A stretch of DNA of 64,000 bases from Chelativorans multitrophicus. Its GTDB lineage: Bacteria > Pseudomonadota > Alphaproteobacteria > Rhizobiales > Rhizobiaceae. The notes under the pieces are model-generated. The model saw only the letters and a program-made list of their open reading frames with translations. It had not been told where the DNA came from and did not search any database. Positions 35,556 to 45,200 of this stretch are shown piece after piece. Each line of letters opens with the position of its first letter. Positions within the stretch are counted from its first letter, which is position 1. The position numbers and the translations under genes are program-made. The stretch spans positions 310,001 through 374,000 of the forward strand of contig NZ_JAAAPL010000003.1 in the NCBI RefSeq assembly GCF_011317445.1, written 5' to 3'.

Positions 35556-36317
35556 ATGCTAGCACTGGCGAATGCGGCGAAGGGATTCCTGCCACTGGTT
35601 ATAGCTATCGGCGTCTGGCAGTATGCCGGAGACAAGGAGTCCGCGCTTTTTCCGCCACCCGCAACCTGGTGGCCGGCCATTGCCGATCTCATCGCCGCGG
35701 ATACGTTTTTCCCGGCGCTGAACGCCACGCTTTCCCTCATCGGCCTGAGCCTGGCGGCGGCCTCATTGGTCGGTTTTGTCCTCGGCCTTGTCATAGGCAC
35801 CTTGCCGGGCTTCCGTCATTGGACAAGCCTTGTGCTCGAATACCTGCGCGCGCTTCCTCCACCGGTGATCATACCGCTTGCTGTCCTGCTGCTCGGCTAT
35901 ACCATGACGATGAAGGTGTCGGTGATTGCCTTTGCAGCGTTCTGGCCCGTGATGTTGAACACGATCGCCGGGGTCTCGCAGATTCACAACCTCACTTTCG
36001 ACGTTGCCCGCTCGCTCCGGATGACCTGGTTCGAAACGCTGTCCAAGGTCGTGTTGCCGGCAACCATCCCGTCTCTGCTCCTGGGCATTCGAATCGCGCT
36101 TCCACAAAGCGTAGTCGTCACGCTGGTGGTCGAGATGTTCACCGGCGAATCCGGCATCGGCAGCCTGATGATCGCGGCCCAGCGCAACTTCAACGCGGCG
36201 GAGGTATTCGGCCTTCTGGCCGTGATGGGTCTCTTTGGCTACGGCCTTACTGCCGCTTTCTCGGGGCTCGAGCGCGCGATTTTGCGACGCTGGCCGCTTT
36301 CGGCTTCGGCCTCATGA
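35556..36317 (+). CDS. ABC transporter permease (SsuC/TauC type), second of two
   Basis: 253-aa permease with about six helices and the loop FDVARSLRMTWFETLSKVVLPA. The ATG at 35556 follows GGGGAGGTGAGGGCT. A GTG three codons earlier that overlaps the previous stop is an alternative start. The sequence is clearly divergent from the first permease, so this is not a recent duplication. Confidence 0.92.
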   Translation: MLALANAAKGFLPLVIAIGVWQYAGDKESALFPPPATWWPAIADLIAADTFFPALNATLSLIGLSLAAASLVGFVLGLVIGTLPGFRHWTSLVLEYLRALPPPVIIPLAVLLLGYTMTMKVSVIAFAAFWPVMLNTIAGVSQIHNLTFDVARSLRMTWFETLSKVVLPATIPSLLLGIRIALPQSVVVTLVVEMFTGESGIGSLMIAAQRNFNAAEVFGLLAVMGLFGYGLTAAFSGLERAILRRWPLSASAS

Positions 36318-36336
36318 GGATTGGCTGGAGGACTAG

Positions 36337-37269
36337 ATGACCTTGGACCGGATTTCGACACTGCGCAGCATCCTGTTCGTGCCGGGCGCACGACGGGACC
36401 TGTTTGCCAAGGCGGAAGCTACCGGAGCGGACGCCCTCGTCCTGGACCTTGAAGATTCGGTCTCCACAGACATGAAGGGGGAGGCCCGGCAACACGTCGC
36501 CGACGCGTTGGCGAGGTCCGCGCATCGGCTGACATTCGTTCGCATCAACCACCCGTCCTCAGGACTTGTCGATGAGGATATTTCGGTGCTGGCGCCCCAT
36601 CCGTCACAAGCGCTAATGGTGCCCAAGGTGGATGATGCCAAGGATCTGCTCGATGTGGATCGCGCGTTGACCAAGTTTGAACAGCGCGCAGGGCTCGCAA
36701 GCGGTGCGATTGGGATCATGATCGTGGTCGAGACGTGTCTCGGACTGCGCAACATGTTCGAAATTCTGCAGAATATGCCTCGGGTTCGCGGCGCTGGACT
36801 TGCCAGCGCGGAGGAGGGCGACCTGATGATGGACATCGGCGGCTATTGGACGGCGGCGGGAGATGCGCTTGCCTATGCGCGCGGCAAGTTCGTATGTGAC
36901 GCCCGCGCGGCGAAAGCGGAATGGCTGGTCGATGGAGCCTTCATGAATCTGGGGAGCGACGATGCCCTGGAGGCAGAGGTGAGCCGCGCCCGCATGTTAG
37001 GCTTCACCGGGAAGATTGCTATCCATCCGCGCCAGGTCCCCGTGATCAATCGCGCCTTCATGCCAAGCACTGACGAAATCGAGAAGGCCCGCCGGTTGTT
37101 GGATGCATACCGCGAAGCAGAAGCGAGGGGGCAAGGCGCCATCCGCTTCGAAGGCATGATGGTCGATCTTGCGAACGCAAAGCGAGCCGAGCGCATCCTG
37201 TCCTTCGCCGCCGCGGCGGGTGTTCCGGCATCACAACAACACGATGGCTCCAAAGACGAGAAGCGTTGA
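36337..37269 (+). CDS. HpcH/HpaI-CitE family lyase
   Basis: 310-aa protein of the citrate lyase beta-subunit-like (malyl/citramalyl-CoA lyase) family. RSILFVPGARRDLF opens the barrel. LVLDLEDSV carries acidic metal ligands, FVRINHPSSG the catalytic arginine, and KIAIHPRQVPVIN the conserved late motif. CitE-like enzymes cleave 3-hydroxy-acyl-CoA esters into two smaller units. The acyl-CoA synthetase upstream would supply such a thioester. It overlaps or abuts the cupin gene. Confidence 0.88.
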   Translation: MTLDRISTLRSILFVPGARRDLFAKAEATGADALVLDLEDSVSTDMKGEARQHVADALARSAHRLTFVRINHPSSGLVDEDISVLAPHPSQALMVPKVDDAKDLLDVDRALTKFEQRAGLASGAIGIMIVVETCLGLRNMFEILQNMPRVRGAGLASAEEGDLMMDIGGYWTAAGDALAYARGKFVCDARAAKAEWLVDGAFMNLGSDDALEAEVSRARMLGFTGKIAIHPRQVPVINRAFMPSTDEIEKARRLLDAYREAEARGQGAIRFEGMMVDLANAKRAERILSFAAAAGVPASQQHDGSKDEKR

Positions 37270-37280
37270 AGGATAAGCCA

Positions 37281-37862
37281 ATGCAGAAGCAGGTACGTCG
37301 CGTGGTAACGGGTCACAATGCGGCCGGGCGTGCCATCGTCATTTCCGATGGTCCTGCGCCATTCGTTCACCTCAATCCGCGCGATCCGGACTTCTTCTCC
37401 GTCGATGTCTGGCGCACCTTCGAGACGCCGGCAAATATCGTGGCGCAGCCCGGGGAGCCAACACTCGGCCCGCGGCGCCAGCGTCCGACACCCGGCGGAT
37501 CCGTGCTGCGTATCAACCATTTCCCTCCGGAATCCGAGACGATCGCGAGGATGACACCGCAGGAGTCTACGCAGCTCTTCACAGAGCTTGGAAACGCCCA
37601 CGGCGTTTCGGCTGGCTCGCGCCACCCGCTCATGCACCGCACCGAGACGATAGATTACGCGATCGTTCTTTCCGGAGAAATCACGATGCTGCTGGACGAT
37701 GAGGACGTGCATCTCAAAGCTGGAGACATCGTGGTCCAATGCGGCACGAACCATGCATGGTCGAACCGATCCAAGGAGCCGTGCTTGATCGCCTTCATTC
37801 TCATCGACGGGCGTTTCGATCCGGACCTGAAAAATCAGCTTGAAGGAGCCCGCGAGGCTTAA
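37281..37862 (+). CDS. Cupin-domain protein
   Basis: 193-aa single-cupin protein. The double-stranded beta-helix is visible as HRTETIDYAIVLSGEITMLL then LKAGDIVVQCGTNHAWSNRS, which supplies His/Glu metal ligands. The N-terminal 80 residues (HNAAGRAIVISDGPAPF) match a subgroup of small cupins often found with aromatic or hydroxy-acid catabolism genes. The ATG at 37281 has GAAGGATAAGCCA upstream. It may be an isomerase or dioxygenase. The function is not established. Confidence 0.82.
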   Translation: MQKQVRRVVTGHNAAGRAIVISDGPAPFVHLNPRDPDFFSVDVWRTFETPANIVAQPGEPTLGPRRQRPTPGGSVLRINHFPPESETIARMTPQESTQLFTELGNAHGVSAGSRHPLMHRTETIDYAIVLSGEITMLLDDEDVHLKAGDIVVQCGTNHAWSNRSKEPCLIAFILIDGRFDPDLKNQLEGAREA

Positions 37863-37872
37863 CGGGGAGATG

Positions 37873-38067
37873 TTACGTTAACCAGCGGTCGAGCAGAACC
37901 TCTTCGACTTCGCGCGGGCGCACATCGAACCAGCAATCCACCAGGAGGAGCGGGCAAACGATTTCGATCGGAAATCGATGATCGCTGTATATCGCGGCGG
38001 CTCTCCCCATGTTCGCCAATTGTTGTAACAGCACTCCCACAAACCAGCTGACGTCGGCATTGGACAT
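37873..38067 (-). pseudogene. Probable N-terminal scrap of an IS6-family transposase
   Basis: The minus-strand frame from about 38067 to a stop at 37873 reads YSDHRFPIEIV ... FDVRPREVEEVLLDRW. IS6-family transposases start with a similar block (HRFP-E-I, then R-x-VEELLAERG) before the DDE domain. Here the product stops right after the block and the catalytic part is absent, so it would be a small relic. The match is from memory of the family pattern and is short. The flanking 38068-38285 holds no other gene. Confidence 0.45.
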
Positions 38068-38285
38068 GTGAGAAGCAGATGAGCTTGATGGGCAAATGAT
38101 CGAGCAGGCCTGGACCGGGAAACCAGCAGGCTGTTTCGGAATGCTTCTCTGTGGCATAGTTTGGTGCTGAGTCGCTTTCTTTGGGGGCTTCGAAGGGAGC
38201 GTATGGAGCGGAATCCCCAGCACTCAGGTGACGATTGGTAGCTGACCGGAATCCGAGTGAATATCGAGTTTGCGGCAGCGCCGGA

Positions 38286-39173
38286 ATGACAAAGCGGCAG
38301 GCGATCTTCAGCCGATCCAGAGGTTTGCTAGCCGCCATCGCGGCGTTGCCGCTCGGAGGCTGCGTGTTCAGCAGATCTCCGGTGATCGACCCGAAGGGTC
38401 CGATCGCATTGGCCGAGCGCGATCTGCTGTTCACCGCGCTCGCGGTGATGCTGATCGTGGTCATCCCGGTCTTCCTCATGACCTTTCTGTTCGTCACCCG
38501 CTACCGCGCCTCCAACAAGAAGGCGCGTTACGCGCCCGACTGGTCCTTTTCTCCAGCCATCGAAACCGTCGTTTGGGTCGTGCCCGCCCTGATTGTGATC
38601 GCGCTCGGCGTGCTTCTGTGGAATGCCACGCACAAGCTCGATCCATACAGGACGCTTGCCGCCAAGGCCGAACCATTGGAGGTCCTGGTCATCGCCCAGG
38701 ATTGGAAATGGCTGTTCATCTATCCCAGCCAGGGCGTGGCAGCGGTCAATGAATTGGTCTTCCCCAGTGGCAGACCGGTGAATCTCAGGATCACCTCCGA
38801 CACTGTGATGAATTCCTTCTACGTGCCGGCGCTCGCCGGGCAGATCTACGCCATGGCGGGGATCCAGACACGGCTCAATTTCCTGGCCAATGCGCCGGGC
38901 ACGTTCACGGGCCGCAACACGCAATACAGCGGCGACGGCTTCGCCGATCAGCATTTCTCCGTCATGGCCGAAACGCCGGCAGGTTTCGAGGCGTGGCTGC
39001 AGCGGGTCAGGCAATCACCCGGCCGCCTCGACGCGGCAGCGTACGAAAGCCTGGCGAAGCCTAGCATCGGTCATCCCGTTACCTACTATTCGGGCGTCCA
39101 GCCGGGCCTGTTCGAAAGCGTCATTGCAAAATACGCCGCGCATCCCGCTGCCGGCCATTCAGGCCACGAATAG
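38286..39173 (+). CDS. cyoA: Cytochrome bo3 ubiquinol oxidase subunit II
   Basis: 295-aa membrane-anchored subunit II. A lipoprotein-type signal ends in LPLGGC, then two transmembrane helices (about residues 45-70 and 85-110) and a periplasmic cupredoxin domain. The copper-A ligands of cytochrome c oxidases are missing and WKWLFIYP is present, so it is a quinol rather than cytochrome c oxidase subunit. The ATG at 38286 gives the expected signal peptide. First gene of cyoABCD. Confidence 0.94.
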   Translation: MTKRQAIFSRSRGLLAAIAALPLGGCVFSRSPVIDPKGPIALAERDLLFTALAVMLIVVIPVFLMTFLFVTRYRASNKKARYAPDWSFSPAIETVVWVVPALIVIALGVLLWNATHKLDPYRTLAAKAEPLEVLVIAQDWKWLFIYPSQGVAAVNELVFPSGRPVNLRITSDTVMNSFYVPALAGQIYAMAGIQTRLNFLANAPGTFTGRNTQYSGDGFADQHFSVMAETPAGFEAWLQRVRQSPGRLDAAAYESLAKPSIGHPVTYYSGVQPGLFESVIAKYAAHPAAGHSGHE

Positions 39174-39192
39174 GGCCGAGGGAGGTCGTTTA

Positions 39193-41223
39193 ATGCTTGG
39201 CAAACTGACGATCGACGCGCTGCCCTTCTACAGCTGGGTGGCCATGGGCGGAGCGGCTGTCACAGTGCTGTGCGGGCTCCTCTTTCTGGGCGTCATAACC
39301 TGGCTCGGCGCATGGCGTTATGTCTGGAAGGAGTGGCTGACCAGCGTCGACCATAAACGCATCGGCGTTATGTATGTGATGCTGGCGCTTGCAATGTTGC
39401 TGCGCGGCTTCATCGACGCCCTCATGATGCGGGCGCAACAGGCCTTCGCGCTCAACTCCGATGGTTATCTGCCGCCCGACCACTTCGACCAGATCTTCTC
39501 TTCCCATGGCACGATCATGATCTTCTTCATGGCGATGCCGTTCATGACCGGTCTCGTCAATATCGTCGTGCCCCAGCAGATCGGTGCGCGCGACGTTGCC
39601 TTCCCGTTCCTCAATTCGGTAAGCTTCTGGCTAACTTCTGCCGGCGCCGGGCTGGTTATGATTTCGCTGGTGATCGGAACCTTCTCCACCGCTGGCTGGA
39701 CCGGCTATCCCCCCTATTCGGGCATCGCCTACAGCCCGGATGTGGGCGTCGATTACTGGATCTGGGCGCTGCTGATCAGCGGCGTCGGATCGACGCTCAC
39801 CGGCATCAACTTTGTCGTCACGATCCTGAAGCGCCGCGCTCCCGGCATGAAGCTGATGCGCATGCCGCTCTTCACATGGACGGCGCTGTGCTCCTCGATC
39901 CTGATGATCTTCGCCTTTCCTGCCCTCACGGTTGTCTGTTCGATGCTGGCGCTCGACCGCCTGCTCGGCATGCATTTCTTCACCAATGAGGCGGGCGGCA
40001 ACATGATGAACTACATCAACCTGTTCTGGATCTGGGGACACCCGGAGGTGTATATCCTCATCCTGCCGGCTTTCGGCGTCTTCTCGGAGGTGGTGGCAAC
40101 CTTCTCACGCAAGCGACTGTTCGGCTATCGCTCTCTCGTCTACGCGACTGCGGCCATCGCCCTCCTCTCCTTCACGGTGTGGCTGCACCACTTCTTCACC
40201 ATGGGCTCCAGCGCCAGCGTCAACGCCTTCTTTGGCGTGGCCACCATGATTATCGCCGTGCCGACGGGGGTGAAGGTCTTCGACTGGCTCTTCACCATGT
40301 ATCGCGGGCGCATCGAGTTCACCCCGCCGATGCTGTGGACCGTCGGCTTCATCGTGACCTTCGTCATTGGCGGCATGACCGGCGTGCTCCTGGCTCTGCC
40401 GCCGGCCGACTATCTGATGCACAACACGACCTTTCTGGTCGCCCATTTCCACAACATGCTCATACCCGGGGTCCTTTTCGGCTTCCTTGCGGGCTACATG
40501 TACTGGTTCCCCAAGGCCTTCGGCTTCACCCTCGACGAGCGTTGGGGCGCGCGCTCCTTCTGGTGCTGGCTCGTGGGCTTCTATCTCGCCTTCATGCCGC
40601 TCTACGCGTTGGGCTTCATGGGCATGCCGCGCCGCATGGAACACTACAACGCTCCCGAATGGCAGCCGCTCCTGATCGTCGCAGCACTTGGAGCCATGGT
40701 CATCCTCCTCGGCATCGTTTGCCTGATCGTGCAACTCATCGTCAGCATCCGACGGCGCCATGAGACGCGCGAGCTTACGGGAGACCCGTGGAACGGGCGC
40801 ACGCTGGAATGGCTAACCTCGTCGCCGCCCGCGCCATATAATTTCGCCGTTCTGCCGCGGGCGGACGAGATCGACGCCTTCCATGAGATGAGGAAGCGCG
40901 GCGTGGCCTATAAGCGGCCCAAGCATTATGCCGATATTGAAATGCCCAAAAACACCGCGGTCGGTATCCTGCTGGGCGGCCTTGGTTTCGTGCTCGGCTT
41001 CGGCGTCGTCTGGCATATCTGGTGGCTGGCGCTTGCGTCGCTCCTTGGCGTGGCAGCCGCGCTCATCGCGCGTGCCTTCAACGACGACACTGAGTTCCGC
41101 ATCTCTGCCGCCGAGGTCGAGGAGATCGAGAACGCGCGTTATGGTGCACTTGCCAGGGCGGTGCCCAAGAGCGTGGATCAACCTTCAACCGCCGCCGAAC
41201 CGCTTCCAGGAAGCGCTGCATGA
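39193..41223 (+). CDS. cyoB: Cytochrome bo3 ubiquinol oxidase subunit I
   Basis: 676-aa haem-copper oxidase catalytic subunit with about 15 helices. Haem b ligand region [15 protein letters not shown], the CuB/haem o3 segment [17 protein letters not shown] (His-Tyr crosslink motif), WLHHFFTMG and [12 protein letters not shown] supply the histidine ligands. It couples quinol oxidation to proton pumping. It overlaps cyoC by four bases (ATGA). Confidence 0.97.
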   Translation: MLGKLTIDALPFYSWVAMGGAAVTVLCGLLFLGVITWLGAWRYVWKEWLTSVDHKRIGVMYVMLALAMLLRGFIDALMMRAQQAFALNSDGYLPPDHFDQIFSSHGTIMIFFMAMPFMTGLVNIVVPQQIGARDVAFPFLNSVSFWLTSAGAGLVMISLVIGTFSTAGWTGYPPYSGIAYSPDVGVDYWIWALLISGVGSTLTGINFVVTILKRRAPGMKLMRMPLFTWTALCSSILMIFAFPALTVVCSMLALDRLLGMHFFTNEAGGNMMNYINLFWIWGHPEVYILILPAFGVFSEVVATFSRKRLFGYRSLVYATAAIALLSFTVWLHHFFTMGSSASVNAFFGVATMIIAVPTGVKVFDWLFTMYRGRIEFTPPMLWTVGFIVTFVIGGMTGVLLALPPADYLMHNTTFLVAHFHNMLIPGVLFGFLAGYMYWFPKAFGFTLDERWGARSFWCWLVGFYLAFMPLYALGFMGMPRRMEHYNAPEWQPLLIVAALGAMVILLGIVCLIVQLIVSIRRRHETRELTGDPWNGRTLEWLTSSPPAPYNFAVLPRADEIDAFHEMRKRGVAYKRPKHYADIEMPKNTAVGILLGGLGFVLGFGVVWHIWWLALASLLGVAAALIARAFNDDTEFRISAAEVEEIENARYGALARAVPKSVDQPSTAAEPLPGSAA

Positions 41224-41825
41224 CAGAAGCCGCCGCCGCAGCCAGCGACGCGCATTCCCATTCCACTCCGCGGGAAGAAAAGGCGTTTGGGTTCTGGCTC
41301 TATCTGATGAGCGACGCGATCATCTTCGCCTTGCTCTTCGCCACTTACGTGGTGATGGCCGGCAATGTTGCCGATGCACCGCCGCCGCACAGCCAATTCG
41401 ACCTCACCCATGTTTTTGCCGAAACCATGATCCTGCTTGCGAGCAGCATTACCTTCGGCTTCGCCACGGTGGCGATCGGGACGGGCCGACGCCCGGCTGT
41501 TCAGCTATGGCTGCTCGTCACCTTCGCGCTTGGCCTCGGCTTCGTACTTATGGAATTGACCGAGTTTCGGAGCATGATCGCGGCGGGCGCGGGGCCGGAC
41601 CAGAGCGGCGCACTCTCGGCCTTTTTCACCCTTGTCGGCACGCACGGCCTTCACGTGAGCATCGGCCTCGTTTGGATCCTTGTCATGATGGCCCAGGTGG
41701 CGCTGAAGGGGCTCTCGGTTCCGGTCGTTTCGCGCCTCGAGCGGCTGGGGCTGTTCTGGCACTTTCTGGACATCATCTGGATCGGCATCTTCTCCGTCGT
41801 CTACCTTCCGGGATTGATCGAATGA
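41220..41825 (+). CDS. cyoC: Cytochrome bo3 ubiquinol oxidase subunit III
   Basis: 201-aa subunit III with five transmembrane helices. [20 protein letters not shown] is the typical first helix and [14 protein letters not shown] a conserved central one. It overlaps both neighbours by ATGA junctions, so the cluster is translated as a coupled unit. Confidence 0.95.
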   Translation: MTEAAAAASDAHSHSTPREEKAFGFWLYLMSDAIIFALLFATYVVMAGNVADAPPPHSQFDLTHVFAETMILLASSITFGFATVAIGTGRRPAVQLWLLVTFALGLGFVLMELTEFRSMIAAGAGPDQSGALSAFFTLVGTHGLHVSIGLVWILVMMAQVALKGLSVPVVSRLERLGLFWHFLDIIWIGIFSVVYLPGLIE

Positions 41826-42133
41826 AACAGCAGGCAAGCACCGGCCGGTCTTTAACACAGTACCTGACGGGCTTCGTGCTGGCGCTGGTGCTAACGGCAA
41901 TCCCCTTCGCGATCGTCGCCACGGGTGCCGCGCCCCGCGCGCAGAGCCTCGCCGTAGTTACCGTCGCGGCCGTTGTGCAGGTGTTCGTACATCTGTGGTA
42001 TTTCCTGCACATGAATTTCTCGACTACGCCGCGTGAGAATATCCTGGCATTCGCTTTTGCGGCCATTCTCATCCTCATCATGCTGGGCGGCAGTTTTTGG
42101 ATCATGTTCGACCTGCACAGCCGCATGAGGTAG
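41822..42133 (+). CDS. cyoD: Cytochrome bo3 ubiquinol oxidase subunit IV
   Basis: 103-aa small subunit with three transmembrane helices (QYLTGFVLALVLTAIPFAIV, then VVQVFVHLWYFLHMNF and a last helix around ILILIMLGG). Last gene of the operon. The haem O synthase gene cyoE does not follow and must be elsewhere. Confidence 0.94.
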   Translation: MKQQASTGRSLTQYLTGFVLALVLTAIPFAIVATGAAPRAQSLAVVTVAAVVQVFVHLWYFLHMNFSTTPRENILAFAFAAILILIMLGGSFWIMFDLHSRMR

Positions 42134-42192
42134 ACTGGAGCACCGCACAACGGCTCGATTGTTATCGCGCGGAGGACGACCTTCTGAGGGGC

Positions 42193-42213
42193 GGGCCAGC
42201 GGCTTGCTGGCCC
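42193..42213 (+). terminator. Hairpin terminator of cyoABCD
   Basis: GGGCCAGC-GGCTT-GCTGGCCC is a perfect 8-bp stem 60 bases after the cyoD stop, followed by TAATTATCTTCTGTTG. It lies between the converging cyo operon and the autotransporter gene. Confidence 0.65.
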
Positions 42214-42274
42214 TAATTATCTTCTGTTGTAAACAAACTCGGTCAAATATTACTGGCTAGAGGATGCCGCGATA

Positions 42275-45200
42275 TTACCATATCGCGCGGAAGCCGGCTG
42301 TCCAGTTGAGCGAATAATTATCACCTAAGTTCTCAAGGCTGCCTTTGGCCAAAACCTCACCGTAAACCGCGTAGCTGTCGTCGGCCCAGTTGTATGATCC
42401 GCCAAAGCCGATGCCGCCCCAGAGCGGCTCGTTCTTGCTGGTGAATTTCTCCCCCGAAACCGCGACTGTCGAGCCGTTGAGAAATTCGTTATAGAGGCTG
42501 GCAATACCATAGACGTTGGCGCGGCTTTTTCGCCCTGTTCCGGTAATCCATGTATTTTCGTAGTCGGCGGAAAGACTGAGCCGGCCCAGCAGACTGTCAC
42601 TGCGATCGAGCGATACGGCGGAACCAAAGGTATCTGTGAAGGCGTTGAAATCAACCGACGAATAGGCGAGCTGGACCTGAGGCGTGAGCGACCAGTTATC
42701 GCCAATCGCCATCCGTTTGCCTCCCTCGATGCTTACCGAGTAACCGAAGGCGGTGTTGTCTTGACCGAGTTCTCTGTTGGCCGTCGTGGAGTTGATGTCG
42801 CTGTTGAACCAACTCGCCCGGCCCTGACCGTCAATGTAGAAGCCACTCTCGCCGTACCAAGTCAGTGTGCCGGTGAAACCGTAACCGATGGTATTGATCG
42901 TGCCGTCGCCATGCACTGATGTAATATCGGCCGAGATCGATCCGGCGTGGAGGGAAAATCCCGCGACCAGCTTGCCGTTTCCGTCCTGATGCACCAGCCT
43001 GTCGGCACCGCCCTGAATCTTCCATGTGGATAGAGTGTAATCGGCACCTGCGGTGGTGATCTCCGGTGAAAAGGCTCCGTGCGCCGCCTCGATACGAGCC
43101 CAGTTGCCGCTAAGGTCAACGTCGTCGCTCTGTAACGCATCGCTCTGCGATAGGCCGTACCCGGCCGAAGCCTGCCCCCTTTCGTCTGCCCACGATCTGT
43201 TGCCTACGCGCTCTCGCAGCGTGCCCAAGCTGTTGAAGCTCTGCAGGGACTGCGGATAGACCTCGTAGAGGGGCACGCCCGGCTGGTACTGCGGGTTGGT
43301 GGGGTCGCCGGCCAAAGCCGAGCGCAAATACCAGTCACCGTCCGTCGGCGTGCTGATGCCGTTCTTGAACAGCCGGTAGGCGTAGGCGCCGGCGACCACG
43401 GCCTGCTCGCCCTTGTAGAGGTAATCTCCGACGAGGCTGAAGGTGCCTTCCGATGCCCCCTCTACGTCGACCACCTTGATGCCTTCCCTCGTTGGCGCTC
43501 CTCTGCCGCCGGCATTGACGACCTTGAGGTTGGTGGAACCGGAGGTGGCGCCGCCGACGACCAGCCTGTCGGTCTTCGAGGCATCTTCGCCTAAAGCCGT
43601 ATTGAAACGGATGGTGCCGCCGCTGCCTTTGTAGTCACCCGTTATGCTCAACGTGGTGCCTGGCGCGCCGCCCATCACCACGTCGCCCGCATTATCGAGC
43701 CAAGCCACCGTCTGATCAAAGCCAGAAAGGTGGAGCGTTCCGGCCTGCAGAACCGTGTGGGCCGAGCCGGCGCTGAACATGTCGGCTGCTGCTGCCTTGA
43801 GCGTGCCAGCCTCAAGTATCGTGCCGCCAGTATAGTTGGCGTCCCCTGCCAACAGAAGGGTGCCTGCACCTGTCTTGAAGAGGTTGCCGGCTCCGGTGAG
43901 CGATCCGCCCAGGGTCAGACGAGTGCCCAAGTCCGTCGACAGCGCGCCACCACCCTCGAGCGTAAACGCACGGTCTGTGGCGATATCCGCCGTCGTGTTG
44001 AGAGTGCCGCCGTCGAGGATCACGCCGCCCGCCGCAGCGCCCAGATTGCCGTCGCTCGCAATCCTGAGCGTGCCGCCGGTGATCCTGGTGCCGCCATTAT
44101 AGCTGTTGCTGCCGGTCAGCACGAGGATCCCCGCATCCTCCTTGACGAGTTCTGGGCTACCGGAGAGTTCGGATGCAATCGTCGCGGTCATTCCCTTACC
44201 GGCTGCTGTGCCGACTCCGACGCGAATGGTCGAGGTGGGCCCGACCAAAGTCAGCCTGTCGCCCTCGATGCGATAACCGTCGGTGGCAAACTGCATGCCG
44301 GCTGCGGAAACAGCGCCCAGGCTTTCGTCCACCACTACCTTGCCGGGCGTGCCCATGAAGGTGGCAAAGGCGCCATCCTCGAATGGTGCGTTGACCGCGC
44401 CAGCGGCATCGGTCCAGTTATCGTTGCCGGCGGAGTTCTGCCAAACTCCGTCGCCGCCATCAATCGCGCCGTCATCCTTCGGGCCGGCTGAGCCGTCCCA
44501 GAAGTTCAATTTCATGTCACCCGCATTGATGAGATTGACCTGATTTGCAACGGACAGCTGCAAGGAAACCCCGGCGGAAGGGAGGGTACCGAGCAAAAGA
44601 CCGTTGTCAGTCAACGTGCCGCCGTAATTGATGACGCGGTAGACGCCAGGACTGAAGCTTCCGCCAGAGGAGGTGGCGACGTTGAGCGTGCCATCGAGCA
44701 CGAGATCGCCGCTGATTTCGACAAGGTCGTTGAGCGGACCGCCGACGACGCCCGCCTGGCCAAAGTTGTAGTTGAGGATCGAGCCCTGCGCGAGCGCGAG
44801 ATCACCCTTGACTGTCAGTGTGCCGGGGGCGCTGCCTAACTCACCCGGATCGAGCGCGCCACCATCGGCTATCGTCGCTCCCCCGCCGAGTATGCCTGTG
44901 CCGCCGAGCGTGGCTGCGGAATGCACGGTGGTGCGCCCCGTTGCCGCCGATTGATCGCCGTTGACGAACAGGCTTCCCGCCTCGACACTCGTTGCACCGG
45001 CATAGCTGTTGGCGCCGGTCAAGCTCGTGCTGCCTGAGCCGATCTGGCGCAGGCCGCCGCTGCCGGAGACGATGCCGGCGAAGATCGCATTGTTCGACCG
45101 GTTGAAAGCGAGCGTGCCGTTATTCACGACATCGCCGGAAAGGCTACCCGAGGCGCCGCCGGCGCCGATTTGCAGTGTACCCGACGCAATTGTCGTACCG

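Noticed and set aside
37859-38497. A 212-codon minus-strand frame over the start of cyoA
   Set aside because: It overlaps the convincing cyoA signal and first helix and shows no coherent protein features.
40928-41821. Apparent N-terminal extension of cyoD
   Set aside because: It overlaps cyoB and cyoC in another frame. The subunit IV start at 41822 fits family length and the ATGA coupling.
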